A stretch of 64,000 nucleotides of DNA from Chitinophagales bacterium (GTDB lineage Bacteria > Bacteroidota > Bacteroidia > Chitinophagales > Chitinophagaceae). Positions 27,447-37,250 of this stretch are shown here, one piece after another. Both the position numbers and the translations under genes were made by a program. Where the stretch lies: NCBI GenBank assembly GCA_017303335.1, contig JAFLBK010000001.1, positions 129,001 to 193,000 on the forward strand, read 5' to 3'. The notes beneath the pieces are model-generated. The model was not told the DNA's origin. It saw only the letters and a list, made by a program, of their open reading frames with translations, and did not search any database. How positions within the stretch are numbered: the stretch's first letter is position 1; the number at the start of each line of letters is the position of its first letter.

Positions 27447-28829
27447 TTATAAACCGTATTTGTCAACCAGGTAGATAAGCGCTGTCATATTCACCGCACC
27501 CAGCAGAAGTTCGCGTTTGCTCACAGCTTCAAAGGTATCGGTAGACGCATGGTGTAGGTCGAAGTACCGCTGGCTGTCGGGACTTAACCCGGCCAACGCG
27601 GCGCCGAGCTGGCGCAGCGGTCCTATATCGGCGCCACCGCCGCCCGAAACCAATTCGTATACGCCATAGGGATAGAAAAGCGGTTTCCAGTCCTGTATCA
27701 TCTGGAGTTTATCCTTCTTATCATCGGGCAACGAAAATCCGAACCCGCGGGGTGTGAAACCGCCCGCATCGCTTTCGAGTGCGAAAAGATGTTTCTCCTT
27801 TTTCTCCCGGGCTATTTCCATGTATTTATTTCCGCCCCGCAGACCATTCTCTTCATTCATGAACATCACGGCCCGTATCGTACGCTTCGGTTTTATACCC
27901 GTGGCTTTGAACGCCCGCAGCACTTCGATGCTCTGCACACAGCCAGCGCCGTCGTCCTGTGCACCTTCACCCAGGTCCCAGCTATCGAGGTGTCCGCCCA
28001 CGGTAATGATCTCTTCCGGAATCGAACTTCCCCGGATCTCGCCCACCACATTGAACGAAGGGGCATCGGGGAGCATCGTGCAGGTGGTACGGATATAGGC
28101 CGTGGTGACCATTTTACGCATCAGCTGGCGGCTCAGCCATTCGGCATCGTTGGTACTGATGGCCACGGCCGGTATTTTAGGAAAGGAATCGTTGTAGATC
28201 GTGGTTCCGGTATGCGGATAATCGTCGAGGTTACTGGCCAGGGAGCGGATCATCACAGCCACCGCCCCGTAACGGGCGGCACGGCTGGGACCCTGCGTAC
28301 GATAGACACCGCTTTCGCCATAGGCCCGGAAAGTGCGTACATAGGTAGGATTCATCGGGAAGTTGAAGAACACGATCTTTCCTTTGATCACCGCCTCACC
28401 CAACTGTTCCAGTTCCTTGAAATTGCGCACTTCGATCACCGAAGCAGAAATGCCTTTTTTACCTGTTCCCTCCGAATTACCCAAAGCGCATAGGTTGAGT
28501 TGGTATTTAGCCCCGTTGGCCGATTGAATATAACCCTGTTCCTTTTCGCCCCGTACCCAGTGCGGCACCATGCAGGGTTGCAGGTAAACCGTATCGGCGC
28601 CGGCCTCTTTGAGCATGCGGGCTGTTTCTTCCACCGCTTTTTGCGCCTGGGGCGAACCGCTCAGCCGGGGACCTACTTTTTTGCACAGGAAACGCAGGTT
28701 TTCGTATGCCGTTCCTTTGGCGAGAATGTCGTTGGCCAGCTTCTGAATGGTAACAGAATCTTCATGTTGAGCCAGTACAGTACTGCCAAGAGCCAGCAGC
28801 AAGGTTCCGAGGAGGGTTATCTTTTTCAT
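27447..28829 (-). CDS. Exported M28 family zinc peptidase
   Basis: A 460-residue exported aminopeptidase-type metalloprotease. It has a signal peptide (about 1-20), a protease-associated-like insert in the first half, and a di-zinc catalytic domain. Metal and catalytic residues are seen in GGHLDSWDLGEGAQDDGAG (His and two Asp), FMNEENGLRGG (Glu-Glu), ALESDAGG (Asp) and FDLHHASTDTF (His). The pattern fits M28 aminopeptidases and glutamate carboxypeptidase-like members. Substrate peptides are not identifiable. It is the first gene of a two-gene minus-strand operon and is divergent from bshA (107 bp). Confidence 0.93.
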   Translation of the reverse strand: MKKITLLGTLLLALGSTVLAQHEDSVTIQKLANDILAKGTAYENLRFLCKKVGPRLSGSPQAQKAVEETARMLKEAGADTVYLQPCMVPHWVRGEKEQGYIQSANGAKYQLNLCALGNSEGTGKKGISASVIEVRNFKELEQLGEAVIKGKIVFFNFPMNPTYVRTFRAYGESGVYRTQGPSRAARYGAVAVMIRSLASNLDDYPHTGTTIYNDSFPKIPAVAISTNDAEWLSRQLMRKMVTTAYIRTTCTMLPDAPSFNVVGEIRGSSIPEEIITVGGHLDSWDLGEGAQDDGAGCVQSIEVLRAFKATGIKPKRTIRAVMFMNEENGLRGGNKYMEIAREKKEKHLFALESDAGGFTPRGFGFSLPDDKKDKLQMIQDWKPLFYPYGVYELVSGGGGADIGPLRQLGAALAGLSPDSQRYFDLHHASTDTFEAVSKRELLLGAVNMTALIYLVDKYGL

Positions 28830-28936
28830 GATACAGGTAGTTGGGTAAACAAACTTACAGATTTAAAACCAATACACAGGCGGGGCCCGACTGAGAAAAA
28901 TAAATCGGTAAATTGCGTCTTCGCTCTCAAAAAATC

Positions 28937-30061
28937 ATGCACATGAACATTGGAATTGTTTGCTACCCCACCTTTGGCGGAAGCGGTGTACTGGCCACGG
29001 AACTTGGCAAGGCACTGGCCGATAAAGGACATAATATTCATTTCATCACCTACCAGCAACCCGTTCGGCTGAGCGGGTTTCATGCCAATATATTCTACCA
29101 CGAAGTACGGGTTCCTACCTACCCCCTGTTCGATTACCCGCCGTATGAAACGGCACTGGCCAGTACCATGGTGGATGTGATCCTGAACAACGACCTGGAA
29201 TTGCTGCACGTGCATTACGCGATCCCCCATGCAGCCGCCGCGTACATGGCCAAACAGATCCTGGCCAAACAGGGAAGAAAGATACCGGTGATCACGACCC
29301 TGCACGGAACCGATATTACCCTGGTAGGCCGCGATAAGACCTATAGCCCGGTGGTTACATTCTCCATGAACGAGAGCGATGCGCTTACCGCCGTATCGGA
29401 GAACCTGAAAGAAGAGACCTTTAAGAATTTTCACATCGAAAAAGAGATCGAAGTGATCCACAACTTTGTGGATGTAAAACGTTTTCACCGCCGGCCCGTG
29501 GATGCTTTTAAAAAGGTGGTGGCGCCAAACGGCGAACGCATCCTGGTGCATGCCTCCAATTTCCGGAAAGTGAAACGGGTGGAAGATGTGATCTCCACCT
29601 TCCTGCTGATCCGGGAAAAAATACCGGCCACGCTCCTGTTGCTGGGCGATGGCCCGGAGCGAACGCATATTGAAGATTCGGCCCGGCAGTGTGAATCGCA
29701 TAAAGACATCAAATTCCTGGGAAAGCAGGAGCAGATGGAAGACATCCTGCCGATAGCGGATCTCTTCTTACTCACCAGCGAATACGAGAGCTTCGGCCTG
29801 GCCGCCCTGGAAGCCATGGCTGCGGAAGTACCCGTGATATCCACCAATGCCGGGGGCCTGCCCGAGATCAATGTTAACGGCTACAGCGGTTATATGAGCA
29901 ATGTGGGAGACGTGGAAGACATGAGCCGCAATGCGCTGGCGATCCTGCAGGATGACCAGTCTTTAAAAACATTCAAGGCCAATGCGCTGGCGCAGGCCAT
30001 GAAGTTTGATATTGATAAGATCGTTCCGGAATACGAAGCGCTTTACAAAAGGATGATCTGA
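28937..30061 (+). CDS. bshA: N-acetyl-alpha-D-glucosaminyl L-malate synthase BshA
   Basis: A 374-residue GT4 glycosyltransferase catalysing the first step of bacillithiol synthesis, joining GlcNAc from UDP-GlcNAc to L-malate. Diagnostic stretches: YPTFGGSGVLATELGKALADKGHNIHFIT, PVRLSGFHANIFYHEV, YPLFDYPPYETALAS, LLHVHYAIPHAAAAYMAKQIL, VITTLHGTDITLVG, and the GT4 EX7E region SEYESFGLAALEAMA. The ATG at 28937 (or 28943) was preferred over a TTG at 28913, because homologues start just before IGIVCYPT. bshB and bshC are not in the window. Confidence is very high. Confidence 0.95.
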   Translation: MHMNIGIVCYPTFGGSGVLATELGKALADKGHNIHFITYQQPVRLSGFHANIFYHEVRVPTYPLFDYPPYETALASTMVDVILNNDLELLHVHYAIPHAAAAYMAKQILAKQGRKIPVITTLHGTDITLVGRDKTYSPVVTFSMNESDALTAVSENLKEETFKNFHIEKEIEVIHNFVDVKRFHRRPVDAFKKVVAPNGERILVHASNFRKVKRVEDVISTFLLIREKIPATLLLLGDGPERTHIEDSARQCESHKDIKFLGKQEQMEDILPIADLFLLTSEYESFGLAALEAMAAEVPVISTNAGGLPEINVNGYSGYMSNVGDVEDMSRNALAILQDDQSLKTFKANALAQAMKFDIDKIVPEYEALYKRMI

Positions 30062-30068
30062 AATCCGC

Positions 30069-31379
30069 TTACCGTTTCAGCCAACGCTCGGGATCGAGAT
30101 TTCCCCGTTCGTCGTTGATGAAGAAGTCGATGGCCCCAACGCCATCCAGGTTGGCGGCAACCTTACCGATCACCTGGCCTGTTTTTATGTTCTGGCCGCG
30201 TTGTACACTTACATTATTGAGGTTACTGTAGGTACTGAAATATTTACCATGCTGGATGATCACCACCTGCATATCCTCGATGAACACCACATTGGATACC
30301 ACGCCATCGAAAACCGCCTTTACATTGCTGCCAATATCAGACGATACGGTAATACCATTGACTGTAATCACACTGCCGCTCGGAAGGGTGTTATTACCAT
30401 AATGCATGATGGTAACCCCTTTATCGACCGGCCAGGGCAGAATGCCCCTGTTCTTGACAAAGTTCTCATTCAGGGCGATGTTCTCTGCATTCAGCAGGAT
30501 GCTTTCAGGCGCTTTCTTAGTGGTGGCTGCTTTTCCGGTGGTTGATCCTTTAACGGAAGGCTTGATGGCGGGTGCCGTGGCTTCCGCGGCTTTGTTGGCC
30601 GCCGCTTCTTCATTGGCCTTCTTCAAGGCTGCTTTTTTGGCGTCGGCAAGCGCTTTATTGATGGCGGCCGCAATGGCATTGTCGACCTTTTTCATTTGCT
30701 TCTTATACGTAGCCAGCTGGGTATTGAGTTCCTTGCCCTGCTTTTTCAACTCGCTCATGATCTTGTCCTTCTCCTGTTTCTGCACTTCGAGGGAAGCCAT
30801 TTCCTTATCCTTTGTTTTCAGTACTTCACTTTTTTGCACCTTGATGCCACCCAGTTCCGCGATACGCTGACGGCGAAGTTCCTGGGTGCGCAGGATATTT
30901 TCGCCCTGCTTTTTCCGGTAATCGCGGTAGTACTTCAGGTAGGCCACCCGGCGGATGGCATCGTTGAAACTGGCGGCGGAAAAAATAAAGTTGAGGAACG
31001 CGTAGTTGCCCCTGTTCTTGTAGGCATACACCATGCTTTTGGCGTATTCCTCCTTCAATGTATCGAGGAGTTTGTTATACCGGTTGATCTCCCGCTGGTT
31101 GCTGTAAATATTATTGTCGAGCAGGTTGATGTCTTTGCTCAGGTTGTCGATGATGCGGTTCTGGAGATTGACTTTGTCGTTGATGAGTTTCCACTGCACC
31201 AGGTTCTCCTTGGTCTTGGCTTTATTGCTGTTCAGCAGTTTCTGGGTTTGCTCCATTTCCTTTTTCAGTTGAGCCCGCTGCTTTTCCAGTTCTTCGCGGG
31301 TCTGTGCCTGCAAAACGGCCGCTGAAAGCAGGAATATGCAAGTCAAGAATAAGAAAACCTGTTTAGCCATAGTTGTCAT
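30069..31379 (-). CDS. EnvC-like murein hydrolase activator (degenerate M23)
   Basis: A 436-residue exported protein: signal peptide (ending LQAQ), a long coiled coil (about 25-250) of Lys/Glu/Gln heptads, an Ala/Lys-rich linker (about 255-300), and a C-terminal LytM/M23 domain. The M23 zinc ligands are missing: the region that should contain the H-x-H motif reads GAIDFFIND, and the usual Y-x-H-L reads YSNL. This is the pattern of EnvC, which does not cut peptidoglycan itself but activates amidases at the division site. Alternative start ATG codons are 9 nt apart. It lies at the end of the dut - DUF4292 cluster, a common arrangement in this phylum. Confidence 0.9.
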   Translation of the reverse strand: MTTMAKQVFLFLTCIFLLSAAVLQAQTREELEKQRAQLKKEMEQTQKLLNSNKAKTKENLVQWKLINDKVNLQNRIIDNLSKDINLLDNNIYSNQREINRYNKLLDTLKEEYAKSMVYAYKNRGNYAFLNFIFSAASFNDAIRRVAYLKYYRDYRKKQGENILRTQELRRQRIAELGGIKVQKSEVLKTKDKEMASLEVQKQEKDKIMSELKKQGKELNTQLATYKKQMKKVDNAIAAAINKALADAKKAALKKANEEAAANKAAEATAPAIKPSVKGSTTGKAATTKKAPESILLNAENIALNENFVKNRGILPWPVDKGVTIMHYGNNTLPSGSVITVNGITVSSDIGSNVKAVFDGVVSNVVFIEDMQVVIIQHGKYFSTYSNLNNVSVQRGQNIKTGQVIGKVAANLDGVGAIDFFINDERGNLDPERWLKR

Positions 31380-31452
31380 TTGGGGTTAGCAAAAATACGA
31401 TTCATATCCATCAGGCGAACACACCGCAACATGAACCGGAATGAACTAACGC

Positions 31453-32274
31453 TTACTTTCTTGTATAATTTTTCGGGATGTTGAATGAAACGGATAATTC
31501 TTTGTTAAACTCGTATTGCTTGAATTTAAGGGTAATGTCGAGCTTATTCTTTTCGGATACCGTGATCTCGCGGTACGTGGAAAAACTAAAACCGGATTTG
31601 GTTTCATATTCACTATAGGTGATATCCGCGGTACGGTTCCGGGCCATATCCACATCATCCAGTTTACTATGCAGCAGCTGATTGTTGTCGGGTGAAAGGG
31701 TAAGCAGGTTCTTGAAGAATTTTCCCAAGCACAGGAGCAGCACCTGGTTTTCGGTTTTCTTAAAACTCACAATATTGGTATCGGTGAAAACCGGGTTGCC
31801 GACGAGCAGGTCCTGCAGCGTAGCGTAATCAAATGGTATCTGGGTCACTTCCTGCAGGTAATCGAGCGAACGGTATTGCACTTCCTTTTGTTGTTTGTTG
31901 AGCAGGATAACGCTGTCTTTGGTGATAAGCACCCGGTAGATCTCAAAATTCAGGATGGTGGCGGAGAGCGATACCCAGATCGCACTGTCTTTCACGATCC
32001 GGACAATGGCAGTAACATCGGGTTGTTTGCCGTTATTATCCTGGTAATCCACCTTGATCTTGGCGCTGAATGTCTGAAAGTCGATATGGTTCTTATTAAG
32101 TCCCGCAAGGGTATTACTGATCATCAGCAGGGAATCGGCCTTCGACTGATCAGAAGGCATGACCAGGGTGGTATCTTTCGGCGCAATGACCTTATTGATC
32201 TGTTTTACCGTTCGGCAACTGAAAACAGACATCAGCGTAATAACAGCCAGCAGCACCAGGTTAATTTGTTTCAT
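31453..32274 (-). CDS. DUF4292 lipoprotein
   Basis: A 273-residue predicted lipoprotein with lipobox VFSC (Cys at about 20). The mature part is beta-rich: DFQTFSAKIKVDYQDNNGKQPDVTAIVRIVKDSAIWVSLSA, then EIYRVLITKDSVILLNKQQKEV, the signature of DUF4292, which belongs with LolA/LolB-like half-barrels. Members occur between dut and an EnvC-like gene across Bacteroidota, as here, 7 bp after dut. A LolB-like role in outer-membrane lipid or lipoprotein handling is plausible but not shown. Confidence 0.85.
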   Translation of the reverse strand: MKQINLVLLAVITLMSVFSCRTVKQINKVIAPKDTTLVMPSDQSKADSLLMISNTLAGLNKNHIDFQTFSAKIKVDYQDNNGKQPDVTAIVRIVKDSAIWVSLSATILNFEIYRVLITKDSVILLNKQQKEVQYRSLDYLQEVTQIPFDYATLQDLLVGNPVFTDTNIVSFKKTENQVLLLCLGKFFKNLLTLSPDNNQLLHSKLDDVDMARNRTADITYSEYETKSGFSFSTYREITVSEKNKLDITLKFKQYEFNKELSVSFNIPKNYTRK

Positions 32275-32281
32275 ACAATTT

Positions 32282-32725
32282 TCATTTTACACCGGTATGG
32301 CCAAACCCGCCATTTCCCCTCGCGGTTTCATTCAATGCTTCGACTTCGATGAGCTCGGCCCGCTCAACCTGTGCGATGATCATCTGTGCAATCCGGTCGC
32401 CATGCCGGACCGTTTGCACTGTATTACTGAGATTGATGAGTATGACTTTTAATTCTCCCCGATAATCAGCATCTACGGTACCCGGAGAATTCAGGCAGGT
32501 GATTCCCTGTTTGATGGCCAGCCCGCTTCTCGGGCGCACCTGTGCTTCGTGGCCTTCAGGAAGTTCGATGAATAAACCGGTAGGGATCAACTGGCGTTCC
32601 AGTGGTTGCAAAACAACGGGTGATGCGAGGTTAGCTCGTATATCCATGCCGGCCGACCCGGATGTAGCGTAGGCCGGTAATTCGTTGGTGGATGTATTGA
32701 TGATCTTGACCCGTACGTTTGGCAT
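32282..32725 (-). CDS. dut: dUTP diphosphatase
   Basis: A 147-residue trimeric dUTPase that hydrolyses dUTP to dUMP and pyrophosphate. All five motifs are visible: [30 protein letters not shown] with the catalytic Asp, RIAQMIIAQ, and the C-terminal arm [10 protein letters not shown]. It is the first gene of the minus-strand unit dut - DUF4292 - EnvC. The start is the ATG before PNVRVKIIN. Confidence is very high. Confidence 0.96.
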   Translation of the reverse strand: MPNVRVKIINTSTNELPAYATSGSAGMDIRANLASPVVLQPLERQLIPTGLFIELPEGHEAQVRPRSGLAIKQGITCLNSPGTVDADYRGELKVILINLSNTVQTVRHGDRIAQMIIAQVERAELIEVEALNETARGNGGFGHTGVK

Positions 32726-32784
32726 GCTGGCAAAGGTAACAAGGAATGGGTTAAGAAATCCCGGATCGCTGTTTTTTACAAGGG

Positions 32785-34884
32785 CTACCGGATAAGCATA
32801 ACAGTACCCTGCATGTATTTACGGGTACCGTTTCCGGTTGTATAATATATGAACCAGGGATATGCTCCATTGGGCGATTTCTTACCCTTAAAGCTGCCAT
32901 CCCATTTCCGGGTTATATCGGTTGTATTGAATACGCGTTGTCCCCATTTATCATATATCTCCAGGGAGAAATTTTTCACGGTCACATCACCCAATACGCC
33001 GAAATTATCGTTCAGCCCATCGCCGTTGGGTGTGAAAGCGGAAGGCACAAAAACCGGACAATCTCCCGCATAGACAACCAAGGTATCGGAGGCAAGGCAT
33101 CCGGAAAGACTTACCTCCACATAGTAGGTCCCGGTTCTGTCAACACTGATGGCCGAAGAAGTCTGGCCCGTATTCCATTTATAAGTGTCGAAAACACCTC
33201 CGGAAGCGAAAAGAACAATCGATTGGAATTTGCAGATGCTGGTATCCGGCCCCAGGTGAACGGCAGGTTTTGGTTTTTCCGTAAAGATGATCGAATCCCT
33301 GATCCTGCAGCCGTTCTGCAGTATTTCCAGCCAATACAACCCAAAGCCGGATGTGGTGATCCTGTTTCCGGTATAGCCGGTATTCCAGAGATAGTTGGCT
33401 CCTTCAATATCGGCGATACCGATACTGACAGACATGGGGTCGCAACTGGAAACATCGGCGCCCAGGAATCCACCCGGATCCGCGATCCATATCTTACGGG
33501 TGATGGTATCATTCTGTCCGGAGCAATCGACCTTATATACGATCAAACGAACGGTATAGAATCCGGGAGCCGCATACGGATGAACCGGTTCAAGCACCTG
33601 GGATTGTTGCGCATCGCCAAAATCCCATTTTACCGAATCGATTCCGCTCAGCCGGTTAAGTTTGAAAGCAACGTTGCGGTTTGTACAGGAACCGGAACGG
33701 CTGAAATCGTACGGTATGGATGTAGTATCGAAATCACTTTGCACGAAAGTGGGCAACCCGAACTGGATGGGTTCTTTGTCCTTAGGACCCATGTAAATCC
33801 TATTATAACTGAAATTACAACCAGCCCCTGTTATATCCGGATTCTCGATAACGGAGAGCGAAGTGTCTTTCCACATAGCCATATATATCTTCATATCGGG
33901 CCCGAGTTGCAGAGCCCCGGCGTACCAGGGTGTTGTTTTGGCAATGACCTGGCGGGTTCCCATAATGGTGGCAGCGTTATGCGACGTGATGTCGAACTGG
34001 TATAGTACACTGGGCTCTACTGCCGAATTGTTGGCCGATACATAAAGCAGGTTTCCATTGGGTGAAAATTCAGCGCCATATACGCCGATAAAGGACGGAC
34101 TATGTGGAGTCGTATTGGGCTTAAACGAAATTGGATTTGAAATCACTCCGGTGGTATTGTCAAAATCCATGAGTTCTACCAGGTCGTTATCGAAGGAGTG
34201 AACAGCAACCAGCTTGTTTCCCCTGGAAGAGAATTTCAATGTACCGATCTCGTTGTTTTCAAAGCCTGAGATCACGGTTCCGGTATGACTGACAACCGGT
34301 GCAGAACTCAACCCAGACGAAGTAAGCAGGTAAGCATGGTATTCATCGCTATCCCATTTATGAACCAGTATCCATACATCTTTTTTATTGCAATGCCGGA
34401 TTCCTGCGATTTTTTCGAAGATAACGTCTTCAACCAATACATTCTCCACAACAACCTCCCCGAGACCTCCGTCTCTTCTTATGTTTACAACGTTGTACTG
34501 AAACTGATGGGTTTCCTGCAAAGCGGCCCCCGTGGTGAATACATAATACATACTGTCGTTTCCTGGCATGGGTACGATCAATGTGTTGTTTGTACTGCTT
34601 TGATGACCGCCAAGATGCCCGCCATTTTTCATTTGCAGATGAAGCCGGTTCATGATCACCTGGCCGTTGGTGTAAAACAACAGCCTGCCGTTATGGTCCG
34701 AAATCGAAGAGCATCCTTCAAATGAACTGGCCTTACCGTCCTGGAGGGGGAGTGGCGGTGTTTGATTAAAGTCGAGACCGACAGAAGTTCCAAAGTACCA
34801 GATATTGGTACTTTTTTGACTGAATGCCGATAGCGTCAGCAACAAAAGGGCAGATGAGAGAATGTATTTTTTCAAGCGCAACAA
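32785..34884 (-). CDS. Gliding/T9SS type B surface protein with PKD domain
   Basis: About 699 residues with a signal peptide ([19 protein letters not shown]). There is no ATG: the gene starts at one of three TTG codons (34884, 34881, 34875) right after the ispF stop codon. The N-terminal 370 residues form repeated strands like a seven-bladed propeller ([31 protein letters not shown]). Next come a PKD-like domain ([12 protein letters not shown]...[13 protein letters not shown]) and two beta modules ending in [10 protein letters not shown] and [10 protein letters not shown]. The C-terminal sorting domain has [17 protein letters not shown] and [10 protein letters not shown], diagnostic of type B (gliding-associated) cargo. 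It is translated right after ispF. Ligand unknown. Confidence 0.92.
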   Translation of the reverse strand: MLRLKKYILSSALLLLTLSAFSQKSTNIWYFGTSVGLDFNQTPPLPLQDGKASSFEGCSSISDHNGRLLFYTNGQVIMNRLHLQMKNGGHLGGHQSSTNNTLIVPMPGNDSMYYVFTTGAALQETHQFQYNVVNIRRDGGLGEVVVENVLVEDVIFEKIAGIRHCNKKDVWILVHKWDSDEYHAYLLTSSGLSSAPVVSHTGTVISGFENNEIGTLKFSSRGNKLVAVHSFDNDLVELMDFDNTTGVISNPISFKPNTTPHSPSFIGVYGAEFSPNGNLLYVSANNSAVEPSVLYQFDITSHNAATIMGTRQVIAKTTPWYAGALQLGPDMKIYMAMWKDTSLSVIENPDITGAGCNFSYNRIYMGPKDKEPIQFGLPTFVQSDFDTTSIPYDFSRSGSCTNRNVAFKLNRLSGIDSVKWDFGDAQQSQVLEPVHPYAAPGFYTVRLIVYKVDCSGQNDTITRKIWIADPGGFLGADVSSCDPMSVSIGIADIEGANYLWNTGYTGNRITTSGFGLYWLEILQNGCRIRDSIIFTEKPKPAVHLGPDTSICKFQSIVLFASGGVFDTYKWNTGQTSSAISVDRTGTYYVEVSLSGCLASDTLVVYAGDCPVFVPSAFTPNGDGLNDNFGVLGDVTVKNFSLEIYDKWGQRVFNTTDITRKWDGSFKGKKSPNGAYPWFIYYTTGNGTRKYMQGTVMLIR

Positions 34885-35370
34885 CTAGTTTTCTGTTTTT
34901 ACAAGCAATACGGTGGCAAAAGCCTGCAAACCCTCTTCTCTTCCAACAAAACCCATATGTTCGGTGGTGGTCGCCTTTACAGCTACATCGGAGACACTGA
35001 TACCCGTTATTCCGGCAATGGTTTCCTGCATTTGCATAACATAGGGTTTTATCTTAGGAGCCTGCAAGCAGAGAGTGCTATCAATATTGACAATCTTATA
35101 CCCCTTTGTATGGATCAATTTGGTGCAATGCGCCAATAAGATTTTGCTGTCGATTCCCTTGTAAGCGTTATCGGTATCCGGAAAGTGAGTGCCAATATCG
35201 CCCAAAGCCAGTGCACCAAGAAAGGCATCGCATATTGCATGCAATAATACATCAGCGTCACTATGTCCGAGGGCGCCCTTTGTATGAGGAATCTGCACGC
35301 CACCGATCCATAACTCCCTTCCTTCAATCAATTGGTGAAAATCAACGCCAGCGCCTATTCTGTATGCCAT
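34885..35370 (-). CDS. ispF: 2-C-methyl-D-erythritol 2,4-cyclodiphosphate synthase
   Basis: A 161-residue trimeric enzyme of the MEP isoprenoid pathway. The zinc and substrate residues are visible: GAGVDFHQL (Asp8-x-His10 region), LGHSDADVLLHAICDAFLGA, GDIGTHFPD, and KATTTEHMGFVGREEG near the end. Length is standard (155-165). It is upstream of, and probably co-transcribed with, the type B surface protein; the function link is not obvious, so this is likely a chance operon. It lies downstream of a strong terminator that ends porV. Confidence 0.96.
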   Translation of the reverse strand: MAYRIGAGVDFHQLIEGRELWIGGVQIPHTKGALGHSDADVLLHAICDAFLGALALGDIGTHFPDTDNAYKGIDSKILLAHCTKLIHTKGYKIVNIDSTLCLQAPKIKPYVMQMQETIAGITGISVSDVAVKATTTEHMGFVGREEGLQAFATVLLVKTEN

Positions 35371-35418
35371 GTTTATTTTATTCTGTAAATATCCGATTTT
35401 TTAAGTTATCCGTAAACA

Positions 35419-35449
35419 AAAAGCGTCACACCGTTGGTGTGACGCTTTT
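35419..35449. terminator. Terminator of porV
   Basis: A 14-bp perfect stem AAAAGCGTCACACC / GGTGTGACGCTTTT with a GTT loop. Read on the minus strand it ends porV. Confidence 0.93.
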
Positions 35450-35466
35450 CTATGAAAAAAGTAATA

Positions 35467-36621
35467 TTATTTACCGCCGAAATCGAACAGCAGTCCGAAA
35501 CGGTATGTATTTGACAGTGGGTTACGGGTAGTACCGCTACCGTTAGCAAACACATAAGCGAAGTTCAATGTAGCAACGCTGTATTTTACGCTTGCACCTA
35601 CGGTGAAGTATTTCCTGTTTCCTTTGTTTGGATTCTCGTAAAAATAACCGGCACGGAAACCAAATTGGTTGTTATACCAGTATTCAGCACCAACAGAAAG
35701 GTTGATTTCCTGGATTTCCTCATTGATCTTGCCATCAGCATCGCCAAATGATTTAACCCAGCTGCTTGCTACACTGCGGCTGCGGTATTTAGCCAGCGCT
35801 GCAGAATCAGAAGAAGTATTACCGGTCAATACGGGAGGAGTAGGAACCAGCAGTTTATTCAGGTCGAGGGCCAATGTAACTTTATTAGCCTCGTCGAACA
35901 CTTTGGTATAAGCTACACCCAAACCGAGGTTTGCAGGAATATAATCTTTTTGAGTAGCGTCGCTAGAATAGGAAACTTTAGAACCCAGGTTGCTCAGGGT
36001 AAGTCCCCAGTTCAATCCCTGGCCATTTTCTTTAACCCCGTGGTGATAAAGATGCAGGTCACCGGCTACGGAAGATCCAGCCTTGTAGTTCTGGCCGTTG
36101 AAATTACCGCTTGACAGGTTGGAATTGATATAGCGGATGGCGATACCAATACCAAACTTATTTGACAGTTTGCGGGAATACCCGAGATCGATTGCGAATT
36201 CTTTTGGATTGTAAATATTCAGGTCATTACCCAGTTGGTCTGTGAATTGAATCTGACCCAATTTGAAATAGCGCATAGAAGCTGAAAGAGCTTGACGGTC
36301 GTCTATTTTATAATAACCCGCAAGTGAAGCGATGAATACATCATTCACAGAGAGGTCACGTAACCAGGGAGAATAGTTAACGCCGATTCCTATCTTGCTT
36401 GATGCAAAAGGAGTTCTGGCTATGTTAGCGTAATTCGCATTGGCATCTGGTGCAATCGCGATACCAACATCACCCATACCAGCGCTGCGGGTATCAGGCG
36501 TAATGCGTAAAAACGGAACGGCGGATGTTACGGGGTTAATCTTACTCTGGGCGTTAGATACAGTTATTGTTCCTCCCAGTAACATAACTAAGGCAGTTAG
36601 TTTCAAAGTTACTTTTTTCAT
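35467..36621 (-). CDS. porV: Type IX secretion system outer-membrane protein PorV
   Basis: A 384-residue outer-membrane barrel. After a signal peptide (ending VSNAQ) comes the PorV hallmark AVPFLRITPDTRSAGMGDVGIA and PDANANYANIARTPFA, then many amphipathic strands and a terminal RFGLLFDFGGK strand. PorV shuttles T9SS cargo from the translocon to the attachment complex that removes the sorting domain. It has its own promoter and terminator. It is divergent from gldJ; in some gliding relatives porU sits between, but no porU is present in this gap. Confidence 0.95.
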   Translation of the reverse strand: MKKVTLKLTALVMLLGGTITVSNAQSKINPVTSAVPFLRITPDTRSAGMGDVGIAIAPDANANYANIARTPFASSKIGIGVNYSPWLRDLSVNDVFIASLAGYYKIDDRQALSASMRYFKLGQIQFTDQLGNDLNIYNPKEFAIDLGYSRKLSNKFGIGIAIRYINSNLSSGNFNGQNYKAGSSVAGDLHLYHHGVKENGQGLNWGLTLSNLGSKVSYSSDATQKDYIPANLGLGVAYTKVFDEANKVTLALDLNKLLVPTPPVLTGNTSSDSAALAKYRSRSVASSWVKSFGDADGKINEEIQEINLSVGAEYWYNNQFGFRAGYFYENPNKGNRKYFTVGASVKYSVATLNFAYVFANGSGTTRNPLSNTYRFGLLFDFGGK

Positions 36622-36692
36622 GCGTTTTGTTTTGTCTTGGTTAGGTAGACTTACCTCTATAAGCGTTAAGTTTTATGATTGCTATTATGTTG

Positions 36693-36722
36693 TAAAAATA
36701 ATGGTTTTATTCAAACGAACAA
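36693..36722 (-). promoter_or_regulatory. Promoter for porV
   Basis: On the minus strand TTG (36722-36720), 19 nt, then TATTTTTA (36700-36693) fits the -33/-7 consensus spacing. It places the start about 65 nt before the porV ATG. Confidence 0.6.
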
Positions 36723-36730
36723 CTAAATTA

Positions 36731-37150
36731 TAAAATCTTGTTAAAAAACCCAAAAAAAAGCCCCCTTTCAACTCAGAACGGCATGACTACCATCCAGTAA
36801 TTTACCGTATCTGTTCAATGGGTCAATTCCGGTCAACGTATGGTTGCGGGAAGTTTCCCTTAAACGTCCGTCGTTGAAGAATATTGTCACACATCCTTGA
36901 AAGGCAGTTGTGCAACAATCTGTAAATCACTCAACCCAGTCATTGCTGTCCACCGGTAAAGAACTCCTGACCAGGTTAAACCCATCAGTTTTGCAAGATT
37001 AAAACTCTTGGAATTATCTTCCAAAAAAATAATCAGGCACAGGTCCCGATTTCCGGAGTGTGGGTGTTTCCCTATTCATGCCTTTCCTTTCGATACAGGC
37101 TGGTATTTGATCGACTATCCCAGTATGCAGGATGATAGTAAAAAAAAGCG
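36731..37150. other. Non-coding spacer between porV and gldJ
   Basis: About 420 bp with no credible gene. Short A-runs and no obvious repeats, RNA hairpins with T-runs, or operator palindromes. Unusually long for this window. Confidence 0.5.
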
Positions 37151-37179
37151 CTAATTGACCCTATATCGAGTAAAGTATT

Positions 37180-37187
37180 TATATTCG
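37180..37187 (+). promoter_or_regulatory. Putative -7 box for gldJ
   Basis: TATATTCG resembles TAnnTTTG; it ends 63 nt before the gldJ ATG, with a TTG 22 nt upstream. Confidence 0.35.
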
Positions 37188-37250
37188 CAACCTGTATAAC
37201 CCCACATACAATAATAAAGAAAACCTTTCGTTAAACAATCTGATAAACGA

